NCBI RefSeq assembly: GCF_004564375.1
Contig: NZ_CP038267.1
Span: 3,288,501 to 3,352,500, forward strand
Reading direction: 5' to 3'
Length of the DNA stretch: 64,000 bases
Origin: Nocardioides euryhalodurans
GTDB taxonomy: Bacteria > Actinomycetota > Actinomycetes > Propionibacteriales > Nocardioidaceae
Positions within the stretch are counted from its first letter, which is position 1; the number at the start of each line of letters is the position of its first letter. Made by a program: the position numbers and the translations under genes. The notes below the pieces were generated by a model, which did no database searches, was not told the origin of the DNA, and saw only the letters and a list, made by a program, of their open reading frames with translations. Of the stretch, positions 25,514-34,590 are shown piece after piece.

Positions 25514-25628
25514 GGCCCGAACGCTAGCGAACCCCCCCAGCCCGGGCGGTCCTGAGCAGCCTCATCCGGCGCGGGGGATCCGCGCTGCCACGTCGCCGTG
25601 GTCCGCTCGTGACGACAAGGGGGTCGTG

Positions 25629-26453
25629 ATGTGTCGTTGGCTCGCATACTCGGGTTCACCGGTGCTCCTGGAGGACCTGCTCTACAAACCGGCCAACTCC
25701 CTGGTCGTGCAGAGCAGGCACTCGCAGCTCGGCGTGGAGACCGTCAACGGCGACGGCTTCGGCGTCGGCTGGTACGGCGCCGAGGACACCCCCGGCCTCT
25801 ACCACTGCACCGAGCCGGCGTGGAACGACCGCAACCTGAAGGAGCTGTCGGCGCACGCGCGGGCGGGGCGGGTCTTCGCCCACATCCGCGCCTCGACGGG
25901 CACGGCGGTGCAGCAGACCAACTGCCACCCGTTCCGCCACGGCCGCTGGCTGTGGATGCACAACGGGGCCATCACCGACTTCCCGGTCCTCAAGCGCGAC
26001 CTGGTCCTCGCGGTCGACCCGGACCTCTACCCGCAGATCGAGGGCTCGACGGACTCGGAGGTCTTCTTCTTCCTCGCCCTCTCCCTCGGGCTCCGGGAGG
26101 ACCCGCCGGCGGCGGTCGCCCGCGCGGTCGGGGTGGTCGAGGAGGTGGGGCGCAGCCACGGCGTCGCCCTCCCGATGCAGATGACGGTCGCCACCACGGA
26201 CGGCGAGACCACCTGGGCGTTCCGCTACTCCAGCGAGGGTCGGTCGCGGTCGCTCTTCCACAGCACCGACGTCTCGACCCTCCGGCAGCAGTACCCGGAC
26301 AACCCGGTCCTCCACGACCTCTCCGACGACGCCCGGCTGGTGGTGTCGGAACCGCTGGGTGACCTGCGCGGCGCGTGGCGGGAGGTGCCCGAGTCCACCT
26401 GCGTGGTGGTCCGGGAAGGGAACGAGGAGCTGCTGCCGTTCGGGCCGGCCTGA
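25629..26453 (+). CDS. Class II glutamine amidotransferase (EgtC/YafJ-like)
   Basis: A 274-residue N-terminal-nucleophile amidotransferase. Met1 is followed by Cys2 (MCRWLAYSG), the catalytic residue once Met is removed. NGDGFGVGWYG, VFAHIRASTG, NCHPFRHGRWLWMHNGAITDF are the class II motifs, and STDSEVFFFLAL closes the pocket. The sequence resembles EgtC, which removes glutamate in ergothioneine synthesis, and YafJ. No egtB/egtD neighbours are in the window, so I do not assign ergothioneine. SD AGGGGGT precedes the ATG. Confidence 0.88.
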   Translation: MCRWLAYSGSPVLLEDLLYKPANSLVVQSRHSQLGVETVNGDGFGVGWYGAEDTPGLYHCTEPAWNDRNLKELSAHARAGRVFAHIRASTGTAVQQTNCHPFRHGRWLWMHNGAITDFPVLKRDLVLAVDPDLYPQIEGSTDSEVFFFLALSLGLREDPPAAVARAVGVVEEVGRSHGVALPMQMTVATTDGETTWAFRYSSEGRSRSLFHSTDVSTLRQQYPDNPVLHDLSDDARLVVSEPLGDLRGAWREVPESTCVVVREGNEELLPFGPA

Positions 26454-26493
26454 GGGTCCGCGGGCCCCTCGGGTCGACGGCTAGCGTGGACGG

Positions 26494-28440
26494 ATGCCGA
26501 ACCGACTCGCCGACGCCACGTCGCCGTACCTGCTGCAGCACGCCGACAACCCCGTCGACTGGTGGGAGTGGCAGCCCGAGGCCTTCGAGGAGGCGCGGCG
26601 CCGGGACGTGCCGGTGCTGCTCAGCGTCGGGTACGCCGCGTGCCACTGGTGCCACGTCATGGCGCACGAGTCGTTCGAGGACGAGGCGACGGCGGCGTAC
26701 CTCAACGAGCACTTCGTCAGCATCAAGGTCGACCGCGAGGAGCGGCCCGACGTCGACGCGGTCTACATGAACGCGACGACAGCGATGACCGGGCACGGTG
26801 GCTGGCCGATGACCTGCGTGCTCGACCACGACGGCAACCCGTTCTTCGCCGGCACCTACTTCCCCGACCAGCCGCGGCACGGCCAGCCCAGCTTCCGCCA
26901 GGTCCTCGAGGCACTGGCCGAGGCCTGGCGGGACCGCGCCGACGACGTACGCCGGGTGGCGACGAACCTGCGCGACCACCTGCGCCAGCCGCTAGCGGCG
27001 GCGGCCGCGCCGATCGGGGCCGACGCCCTCGACGCGGCGGTCCGGACGCTCCAGGGCGAGCTGGACGCCGAGCGGGGCGGCTTCGGTGGGGCGCCGAAGT
27101 TCCCGCCGTCGATGGTGCTGGCGTTCCTGCTGCGCCACGGCTCGGATGACGCGCTCGCGATGGCGGGGCAGACCCTGGAGGCGATGGCTCGTGGTGGCAT
27201 CCACGACCAGCTCGGCGGGGGGTTCGCGCGCTACAGCGTCGACGCCGGCTGGGAGGTCCCGCACTTCGAGAAGATGCTCTACGACAACGCCCTGCTGCTG
27301 CGGGCCTACGCCGAGTGGGGGACCGACGTCGGTGTCTGGGCGGCCGAGGGGATCGCCGACTTCCTGCTCGCCGAGCTGCGCACTGCCGAGGGCGGCTTCG
27401 CCTCCGCGCTGGATGCCGACTCCGAGGGTGCCGAAGGCACCTACTACGTCTGGACGCCCGCGCAGCTGACCGAGGTGCTCGGTCCCGAGGACGGCCCGTG
27501 GGCCGCCCGCTGGCTGGAGGTCACGGAGACCGGCACCTTCGAGCACGGAGCCTCCACGCTGCAGCTGCGCGAGGACCCCGACGACCTCGAGCGGTGGTTC
27601 GACGTCCAGCGCCGGCTCCGGGCTGCGCGCGAGGAGCGGGTGCGGCCGGCCCGCGACGACAAGGTGGTCGCCGCCTGGAACGGGCTCGCGATCAGCGGGC
27701 TGTGCGTGGCGGGCACGCTGCTCGGGGTCCCGTCGTACGTCGACGCGGCCGAGGCGGCGGGGGCCCTGCTGTGGCGGGTGCACCTCGTGGGCGGCCGGCT
27801 GCGACGGGTCTCGCGCGACGGTGTCGTGGGCGCTCCCGCCGGGGTGCTCGAGGACCACGGCTGCGTCGCGGCCGGCTTCCTCGACCTGCTGCAGGCGACG
27901 GGTGAGACGGTCTGGTTGGAGCGCGCGGGCGTGCTGCTGGACGGTGCGCTCGAGCACTTCAGGACCGACGACGGCGGCTTCTTCGACACCGCCGACGACG
28001 CCGAGGCGCTGATCGCGCGTCCGCGGGACCCCTCCGACAACGCCTCGCCGTCCGGGCTGTCGTCGATGGTGCACGCCCTGGCGACGTACGCCGCCCTCAC
28101 CGGCTCGGGCCGCCACAGCGACGCGGCCGAGGCGGCCCTGGCCACCGTCGCTCCGATCGCCGGGAAGGCGCCCCGCTTCGCGGGCTGGTCGCTGGCCGCC
28201 GCCCAGGCGATGCTGGAGGGCCCCGAGGAGATCGCGGTCGTGGGTCCGGCCGGTCCGGATCGGGACGCGCTCGCGCTGGCGGCCCGCCGCCGTCGCGGCG
28301 CGGTCGTGGTGGTGGCCGACTCCGCCCGCGACGACGTCCCGCTGCTGCGTGACCGCCACCCCGTCGACGGCCGGCCGGCGGCGTACGTCTGCCGGCACCT
28401 GGTGTGCGAGCGGCCGGTCACCGACCCGTCCTGGCTCTGA
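26494..28440 (+). CDS. Thioredoxin-domain protein of the YyaL/SSP411 family (DUF255)
   Basis: A 648-residue cytoplasmic protein. The N-terminal thioredoxin-like DUF255 domain (residues 1-170) includes [16 protein letters not shown] and the Cxx[18 protein letters not shown] (Cys50, Cys53). The rest is an (alpha/alpha)6-barrel resembling N-acylglucosamine 2-epimerases ([51 protein letters not shown]). Function is unknown although it is conserved from bacteria to man. It corresponds to Rv1084, in conserved order after mca and the small membrane protein. TAGCGT lies 6 nt before the ATG. Confidence 0.93.
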   Translation: MPNRLADATSPYLLQHADNPVDWWEWQPEAFEEARRRDVPVLLSVGYAACHWCHVMAHESFEDEATAAYLNEHFVSIKVDREERPDVDAVYMNATTAMTGHGGWPMTCVLDHDGNPFFAGTYFPDQPRHGQPSFRQVLEALAEAWRDRADDVRRVATNLRDHLRQPLAAAAAPIGADALDAAVRTLQGELDAERGGFGGAPKFPPSMVLAFLLRHGSDDALAMAGQTLEAMARGGIHDQLGGGFARYSVDAGWEVPHFEKMLYDNALLLRAYAEWGTDVGVWAAEGIADFLLAELRTAEGGFASALDADSEGAEGTYYVWTPAQLTEVLGPEDGPWAARWLEVTETGTFEHGASTLQLREDPDDLERWFDVQRRLRAAREERVRPARDDKVVAAWNGLAISGLCVAGTLLGVPSYVDAAEAAGALLWRVHLVGGRLRRVSRDGVVGAPAGVLEDHGCVAAGFLDLLQATGETVWLERAGVLLDGALEHFRTDDGGFFDTADDAEALIARPRDPSDNASPSGLSSMVHALATYAALTGSGRHSDAAEAALATVAPIAGKAPRFAGWSLAAAQAMLEGPEEIAVVGPAGPDRDALALAARRRRGAVVVVADSARDDVPLLRDRHPVDGRPAAYVCRHLVCERPVTDPSWL

Positions 28441-28494
28441 TCGCGGCGTGTGCCTGAGACCGGTCCCTGCGCCGGTCTCAGGCACACGCCGCGA
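28441..28494. terminator. 23-bp perfect palindrome between convergent genes
   Basis: TCGCGGCGTGTGCCTGAG and its continuation ACCGG pair perfectly over 23 bp with the copy after an 8-nt loop (TCCCTGCG). On the plus strand it starts one base after the stop of the YyaL-type gene and is followed by AAAAAGG, not by a U-tract. On the minus strand the complementary T-run comes before the hairpin. It is probably a bidirectional non-canonical terminator. Confidence 0.7.
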
Positions 28495-28506
28495 AAAAGG
28501 GGAGAC

Positions 28507-29226
28507 TCAGCGCAGCGAGTACGTCGCCAGCGAGACGCCGACGTAGTGGCTGACGAACGCCAGGATCGTGAAGGTGTGGAACACCTCGTGGAAGCCGAAC
28601 CAGCGCGGGGACGGGTCGGGGAACTTGGTGCCGTAGACCACGCCGCCCAGCGTGTAGAGGCCGCCGCCGACGACCACGAGCACGATCACGGCTGTCCCGA
28701 TCCCGTCGCCGTAGCCCATGGCGCCGGTGACGAAGTCGCCGAAGAAAAAGATCGGCGCCCAGCCCAGCGCGATGTAGATCGGCGCCGACAGCCACCGGGG
28801 CGCGCCGCCCCAGAGCACCTTGAGCGCGACCCCGCCCAGGGCGCCGCCCCAGGTGATCGCAAGCATCGACCACTGCTCGACACCCTCCAGCAGCAGGATC
28901 GCGAAGGGCGTGCAGGAGCCCGCGATCAGCACGAAGATGTTGGCGTGGTCGAAGCGCTTGAGCACGTCGTGCACGCGCGGTGACCAGGTGCCGCGGTGGT
29001 AGACCGCCGACACCGTGAACAGCACCAGCGCCGAGCCCGCGAAGATCGCCGACCCGAGGCGGGTGGCGGCGGTGGGGGAGAGGACGATCAGCACGATGCC
29101 GGCCGCCAGCGTGAGCGGCGCGTTGACCAGGTGGAGCCAGCCACGCAGCCTCGGCTTGATCTGCTCCCTGATCTCGGCGACGTCGTGGGCGAGGTGGTCC
29201 AGGCCCTGGCGCACGACGTCGTTCAT
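28507..29226 (-). CDS. Hemolysin III / PAQR family membrane protein
   Basis: A 239-residue protein with seven predicted membrane helices and the PAQR-family residues: a Ser/Asp-containing first helix (FTVSAVYHRGTW with the S-x-x-x-H motif), the DHANIFVLIAGSCTPFA motif and the C-terminal FHEVFHTFTILAFVSHYVGV. His residues at these positions bind zinc in PAQR proteins. In E. coli TrhA controls membrane lipid homeostasis. TAGCCT lies 6 nt before the ATG, and the gene is divergent from the prenyl transferase as in the M. tuberculosis Rv1085c-Rv1086 pair. Confidence 0.92.
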   Translation of the reverse strand: MNDVVRQGLDHLAHDVAEIREQIKPRLRGWLHLVNAPLTLAAGIVLIVLSPTAATRLGSAIFAGSALVLFTVSAVYHRGTWSPRVHDVLKRFDHANIFVLIAGSCTPFAILLLEGVEQWSMLAITWGGALGGVALKVLWGGAPRWLSAPIYIALGWAPIFFFGDFVTGAMGYGDGIGTAVIVLVVVGGGLYTLGGVVYGTKFPDPSPRWFGFHEVFHTFTILAFVSHYVGVSLATYSLR

Positions 29227-29299
29227 GCGACGAGGCTACGCGAGTCGTGGGCGCGGCGGGGCCGATGCGACGGACGTCACGAGGACTACCATCGGAGCC

Positions 29300-30085
29300 G
29301 TGGCGACGTTGCGAGGTCTCAAGGACTCCGTCCGCCGGGTCCTCTATCCCGCCTACGAGTCGCGGATGGTGCGCGCCCTGCCGGCCGACCAGATCCCGAA
29401 GCACGTGGGCGTGATGCTCGACGGCAACCGGCGCTGGGCCAAGGCCGTCGGCCACGACACCGCCCACGGCCACCGCGCCGGAGCCGCCAACATCGAGCCG
29501 CTGCTCGACTGGTGCGAGGAGGTCGGCGTCGAGGTGGTCACGCTGTGGCTGCTGTCGACGGACAACCTCAACCGCAGCGCCGCCGAGCTCGACCCGCTGC
29601 TCGAGATCATCGAGGAGGCGGTCGCCACGCTCGCCGCCCAGCGGCGCTGGCGCCTCCACCCGGTGGGGGCTCTCGACCTGCTGCCCGCGCGCACCTCCAC
29701 CCGGCTCAAGCAGGCCGCCGACGAGACCCGCGACGTCGACGGGCTGCTGGTCAACATCGCGGTCGGCTACGGCGGCCGGCGCGAGATCGCCGACGCCGTA
29801 CGCTCCCTGCTCACCGAGCACGCCGCCAAGGGCACCAGCCTCGAGGAGCTCGCGCAGGTGATCGACGTGGAGCACATCGCCGACCACCTCTACACCAAGG
29901 GCCAGCCCGATCCCGACCTCGTGATCCGGACCTCCGGCGAGCAGCGGCTCGGCGGCTTCCTGCTGTGGCAGAGCGCGCGGTCGGAGTTCTACTTCTGCGA
30001 GGCGTACTGGCCCGACTTCCGCCGGGTCGACTTCCTGCGCGCGATCCGGGCGTACGCCCAGCGCGAGCGCCGCTTCGGTTCCTGA
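29300..30085 (+). CDS. (Z)-isoprenyl diphosphate synthase
   Basis: A 261-residue cis-prenyltransferase. HVGVMLDGNRRWAKAVG contains the catalytic Asp41 and the diphosphate-binding NRRWAK, followed by GHRAGAANI, VVTLWLLSTDNLNR, and the C-terminal PDLVIRTSGEQRLGGFLLWQSARSEFYF. It condenses isopentenyl units in cis to make polyprenyl carriers for the cell wall. Its neighbours match those of M. tuberculosis Rv1086, a short-chain (Z)-farnesyl diphosphate synthase, so a short product is likely. The GTG is leaderless (TACCAT 7 nt before). Confidence 0.93.
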   Translation: MATLRGLKDSVRRVLYPAYESRMVRALPADQIPKHVGVMLDGNRRWAKAVGHDTAHGHRAGAANIEPLLDWCEEVGVEVVTLWLLSTDNLNRSAAELDPLLEIIEEAVATLAAQRRWRLHPVGALDLLPARTSTRLKQAADETRDVDGLLVNIAVGYGGRREIADAVRSLLTEHAAKGTSLEELAQVIDVEHIADHLYTKGQPDPDLVIRTSGEQRLGGFLLWQSARSEFYFCEAYWPDFRRVDFLRAIRAYAQRERRFGS

Positions 30086-30206
30086 GATCCTTCACCTTCC
30101 TGTCACCCCCCGTTCGGGCGTGTCGCTGTGACCGGGTCGTGGGCCAGGCGTACTTTCCGGAGGTAACGGCGAGTGGGGAAGCTCGTCGTGCTGGGAGGAA
30201 GAGTTC

Positions 30207-30302
30207 GTGATTCATCACGACCGACGGACGTGGCGGAGACCCCGCCGCGGCCACGGGGGCCGGCACTCCGGTCCACCGCGTCCTGCCCGGTCCACTGCGT
30301 AG
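30207..30302 (+). CDS. SD-led 31-codon ORF upstream of phoH2
   Basis: GGGAGGAAG, one of the best Shine-Dalgarno sequences in the window, lies 5 nt before GTG at 30207. The ORF encodes 31 residues beginning [18 protein letters not shown], very rich in Arg, His and Pro, and stops at TAG 50 nt before the phoH2 GTG. A perfect palindrome TCGTGAT-TC-ATCACGA (30205-30220) covers its start. In mycobacteria phoH2 is preceded by the small antitoxin gene phoAT. This ORF may be its positional counterpart or a leader peptide; the sequence alone cannot decide. Confidence 0.4.
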   Translation: MIHHDRRTWRRPRRGHGGRHSGPPRPARSTA

Positions 30303-30352
30303 AACCAGGACCGGGCGAGGAGTGCGCGCGCCGGTCCGCGAGGGGTGACATC

Positions 30353-31717
30353 GTGCCGACCACGGCCAGGAAGACCCAGGCGCCCGCCTCCAGCCCGACC
30401 TCCACCGCCGCAGCTCCGGGGGATCCCCGGACCTTCGTGCTCGACACCAGCGTGCTGCTCGCCGATCCCGGTGCGATCCGCCGCTTCCACGAGCACGAGG
30501 TGGTGCTGCCGGTCGTCGTCATCACCGAGCTGGAGGGCAAGCGGCACCACCCGGAGCTGGGCTACTTCGCCCGTTCCGCCCTGCGGCTGCTCGACGAGCT
30601 GCGGATCACCCACGGCCGGCTCGACGAGGCCGTCCCCGTGGGCGAGGAGGGCGGCAGCGTCCGGGTCGAGCTCAACCACACCGACGCGGGGTCGCTGCCC
30701 TCGGGCTTCCGGCTGGGCGACAACGACACCCGGATCCTCGCGGTCGCCCACAACCTCTCGCAGGAAGGACACTGCGTCACCCTGGTCTCCAAGGACCTGC
30801 CGATGCGGATCAAGGCGTCCGCCGTCGGGCTGGACGCCGAGGAGTACCGCGCCGAGGGGATCAGCGACTCCGACACCGGCTACACCGGCATGGACGAGCT
30901 CGACGTGACCAGCGCCGACCTCGACGAGCTGTACGACGACGGCACGCTCGACCTCGCCGAGGCGCGCGAGCTCCCGTGCCACACCGGCCTGGTGCTGCTC
31001 TCCGACCGCGGCACCGCCCTCGGGCGGGTCGGGGCCGACAAGCAGGTCCACCTGGTGCGGGGTGACCGGGAGGCCTTCGGGATCCACGGCCGCTCCGCCG
31101 AGCAGCGGGTCGCGCTCGAGATGCTGCTCGACCCGGAGGTCGGGATCGTCTCGCTCGGCGGCCGGGCCGGCACCGGCAAGTCCGCGCTGGCGCTCTGCGC
31201 CGGCCTCGAGGCCGTCCTGGAGCGTCGCCAGCACCAGAAGGTCGTCGTCTTCCGGCCGCTCTTCGCGGTCGGCGGCCAGGAGCTCGGCTACCTCCCCGGC
31301 TCGGAGTCGGAGAAGATGAACCCCTGGGCGCAGGCGGTCTTCGACACCCTCGGGGCGGTGACCTCGCGCGACGTGATCGACGAGGTGCTCGACCGCGGGA
31401 TGCTCGAGGTGCTGCCGCTGACCCACATCCGCGGCCGCTCGCTCCACGACGCCTTCGTGATCGTCGACGAGGCCCAGTCGCTGGAGCGCAACGTGCTGCT
31501 GACGGTGCTCTCGCGGATCGGCGCCAACTCCAAGGTGGTGCTCACCCACGACGTCGCGCAGCGCGACAACCTGCGGGTCGGGCGGCACGACGGCGTGGTC
31601 GCGGTGGTCGAGAAGCTCAAGGGCCACCCGCTGTTCGCCCACGTCACGCTCAACCGGAGCGAGCGGTCGCCGATCGCCGCCCTGGTGACCGAGATGCTGG
31701 AGAACGTCACGCTCTGA
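30353..31717 (+). CDS. phoH2: PIN-PhoH fusion ribonuclease/ATPase (PhoH2)
   Basis: A 454-residue protein. The N-terminal PIN domain (about 20-150) has the acidic residues of RNase sites: [51 protein letters not shown]. The C-terminal PhoH ATPase starts near residue 240: Walker [14 protein letters not shown] (about 270) and Walker [15 protein letters not shown]. It is a sequence-specific RNA-unwinding nuclease in mycobacteria. The GTG at 30353 with AGGGGTG upstream gives a normal N-terminus; the frame is open back to 30173. A 267-base leader before it holds a short ORF and a palindrome. Confidence 0.92.
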   Translation: MPTTARKTQAPASSPTSTAAAPGDPRTFVLDTSVLLADPGAIRRFHEHEVVLPVVVITELEGKRHHPELGYFARSALRLLDELRITHGRLDEAVPVGEEGGSVRVELNHTDAGSLPSGFRLGDNDTRILAVAHNLSQEGHCVTLVSKDLPMRIKASAVGLDAEEYRAEGISDSDTGYTGMDELDVTSADLDELYDDGTLDLAEARELPCHTGLVLLSDRGTALGRVGADKQVHLVRGDREAFGIHGRSAEQRVALEMLLDPEVGIVSLGGRAGTGKSALALCAGLEAVLERRQHQKVVVFRPLFAVGGQELGYLPGSESEKMNPWAQAVFDTLGAVTSRDVIDEVLDRGMLEVLPLTHIRGRSLHDAFVIVDEAQSLERNVLLTVLSRIGANSKVVLTHDVAQRDNLRVGRHDGVVAVVEKLKGHPLFAHVTLNRSERSPIAALVTEMLENVTL

Positions 31718-31727
31718 CACGCTCAGG

Positions 31728-31779
31728 CACGGGCCACGGCTGCTCCCCGGCGTACGCCGCGGGGCTGTCGTGGCCCGTG
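31728..31779 (+). terminator. Long hairpin after phoH2
   Basis: Outer arms CACGGGCCACG / CGTGGCCCGTG pair perfectly over 11 bp; inside them CCCCGGCG and CGCCGCGGGG form a second stem with one bulged C. The structure starts 10 nt after the phoH2 stop. No U-tract follows. The next 190 bases, up to the following gene, hold repeated GTGAC motifs and an inverted repeat GACGCG-AAT-CGCGTC (31809-31823) of unknown use. Confidence 0.7.
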
Positions 31780-31972
31780 TGACTGTGGTGACTGGTGTGG
31801 CGCTCTGTGACGCGAATCGCGTCCCGATCGGGGGCCAATTGCGCGGTTCGGTTTGCACGCCCGTCCCGTCTCCTGCAAGGTGGCTCGTGATCATTCTGTG
31901 ACCTTGGTGGTTCGGGCCTCCGTCTCGCAGTGGTCCTGACCGTGTCGCCAACCCCCGTACTCCCCCTCCCTT

Positions 31973-32662
31973 ATGCCTCCTGTGACTGAAACGCGCCAGA
32001 AGCACGCCCCCAAGCACCGGCAGTCCCGCGGTGACCGTTTTGCGCGCTCCGCGCCTGCGACGGTCGTCCGCAACACCGTCATGCTGTCCTCGGTGGCCGT
32101 CGCCGCCACCGGCGTCCCGGTGATCGGCGGTGTCCTCGACGGCTCCGCCGAGCCGGTCTCCTCCGACACCGCGGCCTCGACCTCGTCGAGCACCTCCTCG
32201 AGCACGTCGTCGGAGCCGATCGCGGCTGCGATCAGCCAGGCCGAGCTCGAGGACCGCGCCGAGGTCGTGTCCCGTTCGGACAGCCGCGACCGTGCCGACA
32301 GCGGCAAGCAGGCCTCGCTCTCGCAGGCCGGGGGACCGGCCGTGACCCGGACCGAGGACCTCTCCGAGGCCGACCCGCGCGAGATCGGTCGCGCGCTGCT
32401 GCCGGAGTACGGCTTCTCCTCCGACCAGTTCTCCTGCCTCGACGCGCTGTACGTCAGCGAGAGCAACTGGCGCGTCGACGCCGACAACCCGACGTCCTCG
32501 GCCTACGGCATCCCGCAGGCGCTCACCGAGCTGCACGACCTGCCGGCCGACTACATGACCTCCGCCGAGTCGCAGATCCGCTGGGGCCTGGAGTACATCC
32601 AGGACTCGTACGGCACCCCCTGCGGCGCCTGGGAGTTCAAGCAGGCCAACAACTGGTACTGA
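31973..32662 (+). CDS. Cell-wall protein with C-terminal transglycosylase-like (aggregation-promoting factor type) domain
   Basis: A 229-residue exported or membrane-anchored protein. A basic N-terminus precedes one hydrophobic segment (TVMLSSVAVAATGVPVIGGVL, about 36-56), then a Ser/Thr-rich spacer and an acidic linker. The C-terminal domain (about 130-229) has the SLT-like fold signature: FSCLDALYVSESNWRVDADN, SSAYGIPQAL, IRWGLEYIQDSYGTPCGAW. The Glu in SESNW would be catalytic. No SD is seen before ATG 31973; a GTG three codons on is an alternative start. It probably remodels peptidoglycan. Confidence 0.85.
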   Translation: MPPVTETRQKHAPKHRQSRGDRFARSAPATVVRNTVMLSSVAVAATGVPVIGGVLDGSAEPVSSDTAASTSSSTSSSTSSEPIAAAISQAELEDRAEVVSRSDSRDRADSGKQASLSQAGGPAVTRTEDLSEADPREIGRALLPEYGFSSDQFSCLDALYVSESNWRVDADNPTSSAYGIPQALTELHDLPADYMTSAESQIRWGLEYIQDSYGTPCGAWEFKQANNWY

Positions 32663-32675
32663 GCCCCCCATCCGC

Positions 32676-32748
32676 CGAGATGGGCTCGCGTTCCCATCTC
32701 GAGCGTTGCTGAAGGCCATCTCAGGGGTTGCAGGGGGCCCATCTCGAC
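32676..32748. repeat. Intergenic GAGATGGGCC..GCAAC repeat element, copy 1
   Basis: Between the convergent transglycosylase-like gene and fumC. Read on the minus strand it has two tandem units (CGAGATGGGCC..CTGCAAC and GAGATGGCC..CAGCAAC) followed by an inverted unit. The last two form a hairpin CGAGATGGG / CCCATCTCG (32676-32701, 8-nt loop). A related element with the same two-direct-plus-one-inverted layout occurs at 47129-47199. It probably acts as a terminator for both genes and belongs to a dispersed repeat family. Confidence 0.65.
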
Positions 32749-32749
32749 G

Positions 32750-34135
32750 TCAGGGGCGGGTCATCGACTCCACGTCGAGCGCCTCGTCGAGCTGCTCCTC
32801 GGTGATCTCGCCGCGCTCGACGTAACCCAGTGCGAGCACCGTGTCGCGGATCGTGGCCCCGTCGGCCATCGCCTGCTTGGCGATCCTGGCGGCCGCCTCG
32901 TAGCCCACGACCTTGTTGAGCGGCGTGACGATCGAGGGCGAGGACTCGGCGTAGCCGCGCATCCGCTCGACGTCGGCCTCGATGCCGTCGACGCAGCGCT
33001 CGGCGAGGGTCCGGGTCGAGGTCGACAGCAGGCGTACGGACTCCAGGACGTTGCGTGCGATCACGGGCATCTGCACGTTGAGCTCGAAGCTCCCGCTCGC
33101 TCCCGCCCACGCGACGGCCGCGTCGTTGCCGACCACCTGCGCGCAGACCATGAGCGTCGCCTCGGGGAGCACCGGGTTGACCTTGCCGGGCATGATGCTG
33201 GACCCCGGCTGCAGGTCGGGCAGCCGGATCTCGGCCAGGCCCGTCGTCGGGCCGCTGGCGAGCCAGCGCAGGTCGTTGCAGATCTTGGTGAGGCCCACCG
33301 CGATCGTGCGCAGCACCCCGCTCAGCTCGACGAGGGAGTCGCGGGTGGCCTGCGCCTCGAAGTGGTCGCGGGCCTCGACGAAGGGCTGGTCGGTGAGCTC
33401 GCCGAGCGCGGCGATGGCGCGCTCCGGGAAGCCGGACGGCGTGTTGATGCCCGTGCCGACCGCGGTCCCGCCGAGCGGGAGCTCGCGCACCCGGGGGAGG
33501 ACGGCGTCGAGCCGCTCGGAGGCCAGCGCGAGGGTCGTGGCGTAGCCGCCGAGCTCTTGCCCCAGCATCACCGGCGTGGCGTCCATCAGGTGGGTCCGCC
33601 CCGACTTCACCGCACCGGCGAACTCGGTGGCCTTGGCGGCCAGGCTGTCGTGCAGGGCGCGCAACCCGGGCTGCAGGTCCTCGACGACGGCCAGCGTGGC
33701 CGCCACGTGGATCGCGGTCGGGAAGGTGTCGTTGCTCGACTGGCTGGCGTTGACGTGGTCGTTGGGGTGGACGTCGGGTCCCGATCGGGTCGCGAGGGTC
33801 GCGAGCACCTCGTTCATGTTCATGTTGGAGCTGGTGCCCGAGCCGGTCTGGAAGACGTCGACCGGGAACTGGTCGGCGTGCTCTCCGGCCGCCACGGCCG
33901 CCGCGGCCTCCTCGACCGCGGCCGCGAGGTCGCCGTCGAGCACCCCCAGCTCCCGGTTTGCCCGCGCGGCCGCCTGCTTCACCAGCGCCAGGGCACGGAC
34001 GAGGCGCGGCTCGACCGCGGTGCCGCTGATGGGGAAGTTCTCCACGGCGCGCTGGGTCTGGGCCCGCCACAGCGCGGCCGTGGGGACCCGCACCTCCCCC
34101 ATGGAGTCGTGCTCGGTCCGGTAGTCCTCGCTCAT
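32750..34135 (-). CDS. fumC: Class II fumarate hydratase
   Basis: A 461-residue enzyme of the fumarase/aspartase superfamily with the signature [11 protein letters not shown], the [16 protein letters not shown] stretch near the N-terminus and [17 protein letters not shown]. It interconverts fumarate and malate in the TCA cycle without iron-sulfur. TAACTT lies 6 nt before the ATG. It matches fum (Rv1098c), which adjoins glpX in M. tuberculosis; here glpX is 15 kb away. A class I fumarase lies 4.6 kb downstream in this window. Confidence 0.96.
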   Translation of the reverse strand: MSEDYRTEHDSMGEVRVPTAALWRAQTQRAVENFPISGTAVEPRLVRALALVKQAAARANRELGVLDGDLAAAVEEAAAAVAAGEHADQFPVDVFQTGSGTSSNMNMNEVLATLATRSGPDVHPNDHVNASQSSNDTFPTAIHVAATLAVVEDLQPGLRALHDSLAAKATEFAGAVKSGRTHLMDATPVMLGQELGGYATTLALASERLDAVLPRVRELPLGGTAVGTGINTPSGFPERAIAALGELTDQPFVEARDHFEAQATRDSLVELSGVLRTIAVGLTKICNDLRWLASGPTTGLAEIRLPDLQPGSSIMPGKVNPVLPEATLMVCAQVVGNDAAVAWAGASGSFELNVQMPVIARNVLESVRLLSTSTRTLAERCVDGIEADVERMRGYAESSPSIVTPLNKVVGYEAAARIAKQAMADGATIRDTVLALGYVERGEITEEQLDEALDVESMTRP

Positions 34136-34173
34136 GCCTCGAAGTTACCCGGGGCGGACCGCCAGCAGACCCG

Positions 34174-34590
34174 TCACGCCTCCCGGGCGCGGATCCGGTT
34201 GTTGCGCGGCTGGTGCTCGAGCTCGGCCAGCCCCAGGTGCTCCAGCACCGGGGGGACGTACGTGCCGAAGCGGCCCCGGTATCCCTTGCGCAGGCCGTAC
34301 CACCCACCGACCGGGTTGCCCGCGGACCGTGCCCACGCCTCGACCGTGCCCGGCTTGGCCACCTTCTGCTCGTCGGCGTTGCCCAGCGGCATCCAGTCGC
34401 CGTGCTCGAGCAGCATCGCGTGCAGGTCGGCGAGGCAGCGCCACTGGTAGCTCAGGGTGGTCGAGCCGACCCGGACCACGAGCGCGTCCTTGTCCTCGTC
34501 GTGCCAGGCGTCGAACTCCGAGCTGCCGGGCGGGGTGGTCAGGATCCACGGGTCCTCGGCCGTGCCGGTGCCCTCGACGTGGTCGATCAT
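34174..34590 (-). CDS. Conserved hypothetical protein (starts MIDHVEGTGTAEDPW)
   Basis: A 138-residue soluble protein, acidic at the start, with PWILTTPPGSSEFDAWHDEDKD in outline, SYQWRCLADLHAMLLEHGDWMPLG in the middle and a C-terminal GGWYGLRKGYRGRFGTYVPP block. It resembles short actinobacterial proteins of unknown function; no catalytic motif is recognised. The ATG overlaps the stop of the upstream SRPBCC gene (ATGA), so the two are translated together. Function unknown. Confidence 0.75.
   Translation of the reverse strand: MIDHVEGTGTAEDPWILTTPPGSSEFDAWHDEDKDALVVRVGSTTLSYQWRCLADLHAMLLEHGDWMPLGNADEQKVAKPGTVEAWARSAGNPVGGWYGLRKGYRGRFGTYVPPVLEHLGLAELEHQPRNNRIRAREA

Noticed and set aside
25629..26453. 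Ergothioneine gene egtC
   Set aside because: The amidotransferase is of that general type, but egtA, egtB, egtD or egtE are not beside it, so a specific name is not supported.
30173..30352. PhoH2 start at GTG 30173 with GGAGG upstream
   Set aside because: It would add 60 residues of Pro/Arg-rich sequence absent from the family; GTG 30353 with AGGGGTG fits the usual N-terminus before the PIN domain. Kept as an alternative only.
31718..31972. Possible riboswitch (for example c-di-AMP type) before the transglycosylase-like gene
   Set aside because: Such switches precede cell-wall hydrolase genes in other actinobacteria, but I could not find the conserved core sequences; only a terminator for phoH2, GTGAC repeats and one short inverted repeat are visible.
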